From: Methylococcales bacterium
GTDB taxonomy: Bacteria > Pseudomonadota > Gammaproteobacteria > Methylococcales > UBA1147
Reading direction: 5' to 3'
DNA length: 11,803 bases
Assembly: GCA_024958995.1 (NCBI GenBank)
Contig: JANXGZ010000322.1
Location: forward strand, 1 to 11,803
Positions 7,501 to 11,803 of this stretch are shown in pieces. Made by a program: the position numbers and the translations under genes. How positions within the stretch are numbered: the first letter of the stretch is position 1; each line of letters opens with the position of its first letter. The notes under the pieces are model-generated. The model did no database searches and was not told where the DNA came from. It worked only from the letters and a program-made list of their open reading frames with translations.

Positions 7501-8784
7501 GTGAAATACCTCATCTATTTGCTTGCGACCCTTTTTATCGTGGTCGGTGCGGCTTTCTACCTTCGGGATCTGGTATTTACCAGTGAGGATCCCGGGCATG
7601 TCCTGATTGGCTACGGGAACTGGCAGATAGAAACATCGCTTTATTTTTCCCTTGCGGCACTGGTCGTTGCTTTTGTTGTGATCTACATAGTGGTGCGCCT
7701 GCTGCTGTCAACCATCTGGCTCCCCTCAACACTGAAGAAACGAGGTCTTGTTAAACGGACAACTCATTCCTTTGAAGGCTTAGTTTGGGGCCTGGTCGAT
7801 GCGGCTGAAGGGAACTGGGCAAAGGCAGAGAAATCGCTGATTCGGAATGCCGCATCTAGCGGCATACCGCTGATGCATTACCTGACGGCTGCAAAGGCTG
7901 CCCAGGCACGCGGCGCATTTAGCAAGCGGGATGAATATCTGCAGCTGGCGAATGAAAGCACCCCGGGTTCCGAACTGGTGGTGGGTTTGACCGAAGCTGA
8001 ATTACAACTCTCGAACAAACAGTTCGACAAGGCACTAGACAGCCTTAAGATACTGAAATCGATCGCGCCAAGCCATGCCTCGGTGCTGAGATTGTTGCAC
8101 GAAACCTATCGGCAGATGGAGGATTGGCAGGCGATTCGTAAACTTTTGCCTGATCTGAAAAAAAATCGAGTCTTGATGGAGGCCCAGATCAAGCTGCTGG
8201 AAACTGAGTCCTGCAGTGAACTGCTGAAAGAAGCGGTAGGAACCGAAGATCTACAGGCATTGAAGACAGCCTGGGATGGAGTTCCTTCTTATATCAAGTC
8301 GGTGCCCGGTATGGGTGCTGTTTATTATGCTGGAATGATCCGCCTTGGCGGCGGACACGACATCGAGGACGAACTCAGAAAAAGCCTCGAAAAGAGCTGG
8401 GATGAAACCCTGGTCGTATTGTACGGCTGTATTCAATCGGGCAAACCAAAAAAGCAATTGAGTCGAGCGGAATCCTGGGTTTCCCAACACTCCGGTGATG
8501 CTATATTGATGAGGATGCTCGGGAAACTTTGTATCCGTCTCAAGTTGTTCGACAAGGCCAAGATGTATCTGCAATCGAGTATCGATATCGAACCCAGTGT
8601 TGATGCTTACCTTTGTTCCGGCGACCTTGCTTCGGAAAACGGTGAACCCTCACAGGCCTTGCAAAATTACCGCAAGGGACTCTTGCTGGCTTCGGACGAG
8701 GTGGTCAAGCGTATTGATTACATGCCTCCAGAGGCCATATTTCCAGATGCCGATGAAGGCAAGCAAGAGCAGGTCACAAATTAA
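7501..8784 (+). CDS. hemY: HemY-type TPR membrane protein of heme biogenesis
   Basis: The 427-residue protein (E. coli HemY is 398) starts with two membrane helices. These are at about 3-22 (YLIYLLATLFIVVGAAFY) and 47-70 (LYFSLAALVVAFVVIYIVVR), separated by a short loop with DPGHVLIGYGNWQIET (30-45) that is typical of the HemY N-terminal domain. The rest is helical and TPR-like: NWAKAEKSLIRNA near 105-117, FDKALDSLKILKSIAP near 175-190, and FDKAKMYLQSSIDIEP near the C-terminus. It probably acts as an inner-membrane scaffold for late heme synthesis. It is unrelated to Bacillus HemY, which is protoporphyrinogen oxidase. The GTG start sits 12 bases after the hemX stop codon, so the two are likely co-transcribed and coupled. 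Confidence 0.92.
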   Translation: MKYLIYLLATLFIVVGAAFYLRDLVFTSEDPGHVLIGYGNWQIETSLYFSLAALVVAFVVIYIVVRLLLSTIWLPSTLKKRGLVKRTTHSFEGLVWGLVDAAEGNWAKAEKSLIRNAASSGIPLMHYLTAAKAAQARGAFSKRDEYLQLANESTPGSELVVGLTEAELQLSNKQFDKALDSLKILKSIAPSHASVLRLLHETYRQMEDWQAIRKLLPDLKKNRVLMEAQIKLLETESCSELLKEAVGTEDLQALKTAWDGVPSYIKSVPGMGAVYYAGMIRLGGGHDIEDELRKSLEKSWDETLVVLYGCIQSGKPKKQLSRAESWVSQHSGDAILMRMLGKLCIRLKLFDKAKMYLQSSIDIEPSVDAYLCSGDLASENGEPSQALQNYRKGLLLASDEVVKRIDYMPPEAIFPDADEGKQEQVTN

Positions 8785-9066
8785 CGGTTGGCCAAGGCTG
8801 AACCAGCATCCCTCGATTCGGTTGTCATTGGACTGACGGCTGCTAAAAACAGATTATCCCCTTCCTGGAGTAGTTCCCGAAAGTACCGTCGTTGAGCCTT
8901 GGCGCTGAGCGGACTGGCGTGCCTTCCAAGCGTGCGGATTACTCTGTTGCCGTTACCCGGTCAAACTTTTCGTTAGAACGAAGGTGCAACACTCCTTCTG
9001 GTGTTTTGACTACAACGGGGAGCACAATCTCAAGTGCTCTGATTCAGAGGGCCAATATTGGGCCAG
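8785..9066. other. Intergenic region between convergent hemY and bcp, rich in inverted repeats
   Basis: No gene is supported in these 282 bases. They hold five short dyads: TTCGTT/AACGAA (8969-8982), AACAC/GTGTT (8988-9005, followed by TTT), GAGCAC/GTGCTC with an 8-base loop (9020-9039), CTCTGA-T-TCAGAG (9037-9049) and CCAATATTGG (9052-9061). The last ends five bases before the bcp stop. Only the AACAC hairpin has even a short T tract on the + strand, so no classical strong terminator is visible for either gene. Confidence 0.5.
8988..9008 (+). terminator. Weak hairpin terminator candidate after hemY
   Basis: AACAC (8988-8992) and GTGTT (9001-9005) can form a 5-base-pair stem with an 8-base loop, followed by TTG. 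The stem is short and AT-rich, and the T run is only four bases including the stem, so efficiency would be low. It lies more than 200 bases past the hemY stop. Confidence 0.2.
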
Positions 9067-9546
9067 TCAAGTTGCCTGTGAAATTTCGGCGACTTTTCCC
9101 AGCACTTGCTGGACATGGCCCTTTACCTTTACTTTCCGCCATTCCCAAAGAAGGGTCCCATCGGGAGCGATCAGAAATGTACTCCGTTCAATGCCCATGG
9201 ATTGGCGACCGTACATGTTTTTCATCTTGATCACGTCAAAAAGATTACATAGGACTTCATCCGCATCAGCCAGAAGATCGAAGGGAAAGCATTGTTTTTC
9301 ACGAAAATTCTCATGCGTCCGTACGCTGTCTCGCGACACCCCGAAAATCAGGGTATTGAGATTTTCAAATTCGTTCATGTTATCTCTGAAATCACGGCCT
9401 TCCTGGGTGCACCCTGGCGTATGGTCTTTGGGATAAAAGTAAAACACTACGTATTTTCCCTCTAGATCTGATCGTTTTAGTGTTTTTTCACCGGTGCAGG
9501 TAATTTCAAAATCCGGTACTACGTTTCCGAGACTGGTCGTTGTCAT
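9067..9546 (-). CDS. bcp: Bcp/PrxQ-type thioredoxin-dependent peroxiredoxin
   Basis: The 159-residue protein is a peroxiredoxin of the bacterioferritin comigratory protein family, which reduces hydrogen peroxide and organic hydroperoxides in the cytosol. YFYPKDHTPGCT (36-47) holds Thr43 and the peroxidatic Cys46. RDN follows at 54-56, and Arg121 in ERSTFLIAPDG completes the active site. E. coli Bcp has a resolving Cys five residues after the peroxidatic one; here that position is Arg51 (sequence CTQEGRDF). Cys86 and Cys100 remain as possible partners. The ATG at 9546 is preferred because the family begins close to VxPDF. An upstream in-frame ATG at 9573 would add nine residues. The gene is transcribed alone, convergent with hemY and divergent from the multicopper oxidase gene. 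Confidence 0.93.
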   Translation of the reverse strand: MTTTSLGNVVPDFEITCTGEKTLKRSDLEGKYVVFYFYPKDHTPGCTQEGRDFRDNMNEFENLNTLIFGVSRDSVRTHENFREKQCFPFDLLADADEVLCNLFDVIKMKNMYGRQSMGIERSTFLIAPDGTLLWEWRKVKVKGHVQQVLGKVAEISQAT

Positions 9547-9619
9547 TTTTTTCTCAAGTTGATTGATGAACAAAGTCGGGTGTTGTCAAAGGGGCGTGTT
9601 TCCGTACTCAGGCTTGACC

Positions 9620-9625
9620 ATTCTA
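9620..9625 (-). promoter_or_regulatory. Putative -10 element of the bcp promoter
   Basis: The - strand reads TAGAAT (5 of 6 consensus), with TTCAAG 17 bases upstream as a poor -35 (3 of 6). The predicted leader to the bcp ATG is about 65 bases. The evidence is only consensus similarity. Confidence 0.3.
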
Positions 9626-9843
9626 GCCGCTTTGGCGTTTATCTTGAATCGGCGGAATGCCGAATCCAGGGCGTAGAACGTGACTAAAGGGTTCGGTGCT
9701 GCGCGAAGAGAACTCATCACGGACAGGTTTGGGACTTTTCATGGCGACAAGGTGCGTCCTGAGATTAGCGCATAATCCTGTTGATTAGTCGGTGTTTTAA
9801 TTTAATGGGAACTTTTATGTAGAACATGAAACTAATGAAGCGT

Positions 9844-9849
9844 TAAAAT
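9844..9849 (+). promoter_or_regulatory. Putative -10 element of the multicopper oxidase promoter
   Basis: TAAAAT lies in the AT-rich part of the intergenic region, with AGAACA (3 of 6) 17 bases upstream. The leader to the ATG at 9950 would be about 95 bases. The weak -35 would fit an activated promoter, but several other AT-rich hexamers lie nearby, so the exact choice is uncertain. Confidence 0.25.
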
Positions 9850-9949
9850 ACACGGTTTTAATTCGTTTTCGGAATGCGTTGGTTCGCCGCAGTGAAGGAT
9901 GTCTGGCCGCCTCGTACACCGGTAGAAGTGCAGCAAGGGCCTAGTCAAC

Positions 9950-11644
9950 ATGAAAAATGAAATGAAGCCGTGGGTTGTGGCGGCCATAATAATTCTGGTC
10001 GGTGTTGAAGCCTGGGTTTACCAGGGGTTGAATGGTGATGTGTGGATCAATGCTCCGGGTACTGAAGCATACGTCCCGGTCAAGAAAACTGATCCGAATG
10101 GCGACGGTGAGCCTGCCAAACTCTGTACGTCTGGATACGAGATTTGGCGCCAGCAGCATGAGATTGACGGTGTCAGTGTCAATGAATCCCCTCGCTGTGA
10201 ACCCGACAATCCCTGGGCGGTGGCGGCCGTGGTCAAGGGAACCAACAACGTTTCAATGAAAACACTGATGCAGACCCGTCTGGCCAGTGATGCCGTCATC
10301 AAGAGTGACGACCTGGATGGCGACGGGGACCCGGACGTCATTCACATCAAGCTGGAAGTTTCGGAACTGAATGGCAGTTCGCCAGACGGCGATCGATTTC
10401 TGCCGACGTACGAGATTGCACCCGGCGTTCAACCTGGACTTTGGGTTTTTACACCGAAAACCCGGGGCATGGCGGCGATTAATCTTTTTTCTTATGAGGC
10501 AATCCGGGACCTCAGACCTCCCTCACCGGTGATTCGTGTCGAACAGGGCGATGTTGTAAAAATTACTCTGGAGAATACGCATTACCTGCCCCATACGATT
10601 CACCTTCACGGTGTTGATCATCCTTATATCAACGCCGAAGGCGAAGGCAACGACGGCGTTCCGGTAACGGACGAACAGCCAGTGCTTCCAGGTGGCCGAA
10701 AAACCTATTCACTGAAGCCGCGACAGACGGGCACGATGTTCTATCATTGCCATGTGCAGACAGCGAAGCACCTGATGATGGGGTTACAGGGAATGTTCGT
10801 GGTCGAGGAAAATCGACCGCATAACTGGTTGCAGACGCTAAATGTCGGGGCTGGCTACGTGCGTCATTCATCAGTGGCAGTAAAGGCTTCTTATGAGCAC
10901 GAGTACGATTTGCATTACCAGAGTATCGACAACGATCTGAACTCGATCATTCAAAAGGCCAATGATCCTCGTCTGATTGCCCGTCGAATGAATCGCGAGT
11001 ACGACATTAGCGACGCAACTTCGGATTATTTTCTGCTAAACGGCCGGTCATTTCCCTATACCCTGAGAGAGTCCATCATCGTCGTCGGGCCTGAGGAGAA
11101 TGTGAAACTGAGGGTTGTGAATGGGCAGGAAAACGTTCTGTCGCTGCATACCCATGGACACAAGGCAACAATCACTCATCTCGATGGTATTGAACGACCC
11201 AGGGCTCAACAGGTGATTCGGGATGTATACGATCTGAGTAGTGCGCAAAGAATGGACCTTCGATTGTCTACCCAGAACGACGGTCTGCACAGCTACGGCC
11301 CCGGAGTCTGGCTGTTCCATAACCATGCCGAAAAGGGCATTACCACCAATGGACGCGGCCCCGGGGGAGACATCAGCATGGTTGTCTATCGTTCCTACCT
11401 GGAGAAGGACGGCATGCCGAAACTTCAGGGAGTCGGCGTGGATCGGTTCCTTGATCCGGAATACAACGCGGGAAACATTCCGGTCTGGGACGGTTCGGAA
11501 GCAACAAATCTACTCGGAGAAGCAGGATCAGTGGAACCAGATGCTTGGCGGGTGATCATTCTGGGGCTGGTTTTCGGGCTCATTGTGGGCTTACTGGGCC
11601 TGCTACGGAGTTCGGCTGCAGGTACGGGGAGGAAAATGAAGTGA
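9950..11644 (+). CDS. Membrane-anchored multicopper oxidase
   Basis: The 564-residue protein has an N-terminal membrane helix (about 8-24) with no clear cleavage site and a C-terminal helix (about 533-553) with a basic tail, so the body should sit in the periplasm tethered at both ends. Residues about 30-190 form an extension with two Asp-rich loops. Cupredoxin domain 1 has PHTIHLHG (214-221) and YHCHVQTAKH (265-274). Domain 2 has LHTHGH (399-404) and LFHNH (455-459). The eight HxH histidines expected for a trinuclear centre are present. A type 1 site (His215, Cys267, His274) is in domain 1 only; Asn458 replaces Cys in domain 2. This resembles type C two-domain oxidases such as that of Nitrosomonas. 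The substrate (cuprous ion, phenols or other) is unknown. A moderate AAGGG site lies upstream of the ATG. Confidence 0.9.
   Translation: MKNEMKPWVVAAIIILVGVEAWVYQGLNGDVWINAPGTEAYVPVKKTDPNGDGEPAKLCTSGYEIWRQQHEIDGVSVNESPRCEPDNPWAVAAVVKGTNNVSMKTLMQTRLASDAVIKSDDLDGDGDPDVIHIKLEVSELNGSSPDGDRFLPTYEIAPGVQPGLWVFTPKTRGMAAINLFSYEAIRDLRPPSPVIRVEQGDVVKITLENTHYLPHTIHLHGVDHPYINAEGEGNDGVPVTDEQPVLPGGRKTYSLKPRQTGTMFYHCHVQTAKHLMMGLQGMFVVEENRPHNWLQTLNVGAGYVRHSSVAVKASYEHEYDLHYQSIDNDLNSIIQKANDPRLIARRMNREYDISDATSDYFLLNGRSFPYTLRESIIVVGPEENVKLRVVNGQENVLSLHTHGHKATITHLDGIERPRAQQVIRDVYDLSSAQRMDLRLSTQNDGLHSYGPGVWLFHNHAEKGITTNGRGPGGDISMVVYRSYLEKDGMPKLQGVGVDRFLDPEYNAGNIPVWDGSEATNLLGEAGSVEPDAWRVIILGLVFGLIVGLLGLLRSSAAGTGRKMK
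11626..11632 (+). promoter_or_regulatory. Strong ribosome binding site for the last gene
   Basis: GGGGAGG lies inside the end of the multicopper oxidase gene, 8 bases before the GTG at 11641. It is the strongest Shine-Dalgarno sequence I saw here and supports the GTG start of the overlapping downstream gene. Confidence 0.75.
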
Positions 11645-11803
11645 GTCGTTTATTGATGGTATGCATGATCGGTTTGATTGCAGCGACCAGCACGATCAGT
11701 GCCCAGGAAATTGAAAGATCGCTGGTACTTCCCTACGAAGGGGAGAGCAAGGTCAAGGTTCGCCACAGCATGGACATGGATGGCATGATCATGAACGAGA
11801 ACA
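11641..11803 (+). CDS. Exported protein with Met-rich segment (partial)
   Basis: A GTG at 11641 overlaps the multicopper oxidase TGA as GTGA and opens a frame that runs 54 codons to the window edge. The N-terminus is a clear signal peptide (MSRLLMVCMIGLIAATSTIS), with likely cleavage after Ala21 before QEIERS. The mature part begins EIERSLVLPYEGESKVKV and reaches a Met/His/Asp-rich stretch, HSMDMDGMIMNEN (42-54), of a kind often seen in periplasmic copper proteins. Coupling to the oxidase gene suggests a partner such as a copper chaperone, an electron donor or another copper protein. The family cannot be named from this fragment. There is no lipobox around Cys8. Confidence 0.85.
   Translation, partial: MSRLLMVCMIGLIAATSTISAQEIERSLVLPYEGESKVKVRHSMDMDGMIMNEN

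Larger units (their letters stand above)
9547..9949. other. Divergent bcp / multicopper oxidase regulatory region
   Basis: This 403-base stretch separates the divergent bcp and multicopper oxidase genes and holds no supported gene. Bases about 9770-9870 are clearly AT-richer than the surroundings and look like promoter DNA, with a TAAAAT at 9844-9849. A TAGAAT facing bcp is at 9620-9625 on the - strand. TCGGC/GCCGA at about 9649-9663 forms a small inverted repeat. I could not identify a copper-regulator (CueR or CopR) box with confidence. Confidence 0.45.

Noticed and set aside
8984..9436. 150-codon + strand ORF antisense to bcp
   Set aside because: It lies opposite the clearly real bcp gene and its product has no family features.
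9826..9846. Six-codon ORF (MKLMKR) in front of the multicopper oxidase, as a possible leader peptide
   Set aside because: No ribosome site, no attenuator hairpin after it, and it overlaps the best -10 candidate.
1..11803. CRISPR array, tRNA or rRNA gene, insertion sequence or prophage genes
   Set aside because: Reading both strands showed no regularly spaced direct repeats, tRNA-like arms, transposase motifs or long terminal inverted repeats.

Overview
The window looks like a chromosomal segment of a gammaproteobacterium, probably environmental. The main evidence is the hemC-hemD-hemX-hemY order and the argH gene placed divergently next to hemC, an arrangement I recall from Pseudomonas and relatives. 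Protein similarities to E. coli HemC, HemD, HemX, HemY and Bcp point the same way. I cannot name a genus. I see no mobile element, rRNA, tRNA or CRISPR array.

Layout, left to right. Bases 1-66 are the last 21 codons of an unidentified + strand gene. A gene-poor stretch (about 67-367) follows, holding a hairpin at 215-232 that could terminate transcription in both directions. Three - strand genes come next, read right to left: argH (2610-4025, argininosuccinate lyase), a histidine phosphatase (1835-2446) and a class V PLP-dependent aminotransferase-fold enzyme (469-1611). A 34-codon ORF overlaps the aminotransferase stop by ATGA; its reality is uncertain. The argH/hemC intergenic region (4026-4410) carries a perfect TATAAT facing argH and an extended -10 facing hemC.

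The + strand then carries the heme operon. hemC (4411-5337) makes hydroxymethylbilane and hemD (5348-6157) closes it to uroporphyrinogen III. hemX (6251-7489) and hemY (7501-8784) encode membrane-anchored proteins thought to help late tetrapyrrole handling. HemC starts at TTG, HemX and HemY at GTG. Bases 8785-9066 lie between convergent hemY and a - strand Bcp-type peroxiredoxin gene (9067-9546) and contain a dense cluster of inverted repeats.

After a 403-base intergenic region comes a + strand multicopper oxidase gene (9950-11644). Its protein appears tethered to the inner membrane at both ends. A further gene overlaps its stop codon (GTGA) and runs off the window edge; it encodes a signal peptide and a Met-rich segment. 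These last two genes look like the start of a periplasmic copper-handling or copper-dependent oxidation operon.

Most of the window is ordinary housekeeping sequence. The most unusual part is the multicopper oxidase: its type 1 copper motif is in the first cupredoxin domain, Asn replaces the Cys in the second, and an N-terminal extension carries two Asp-rich loops. I did not find a clearly new multi-gene system.
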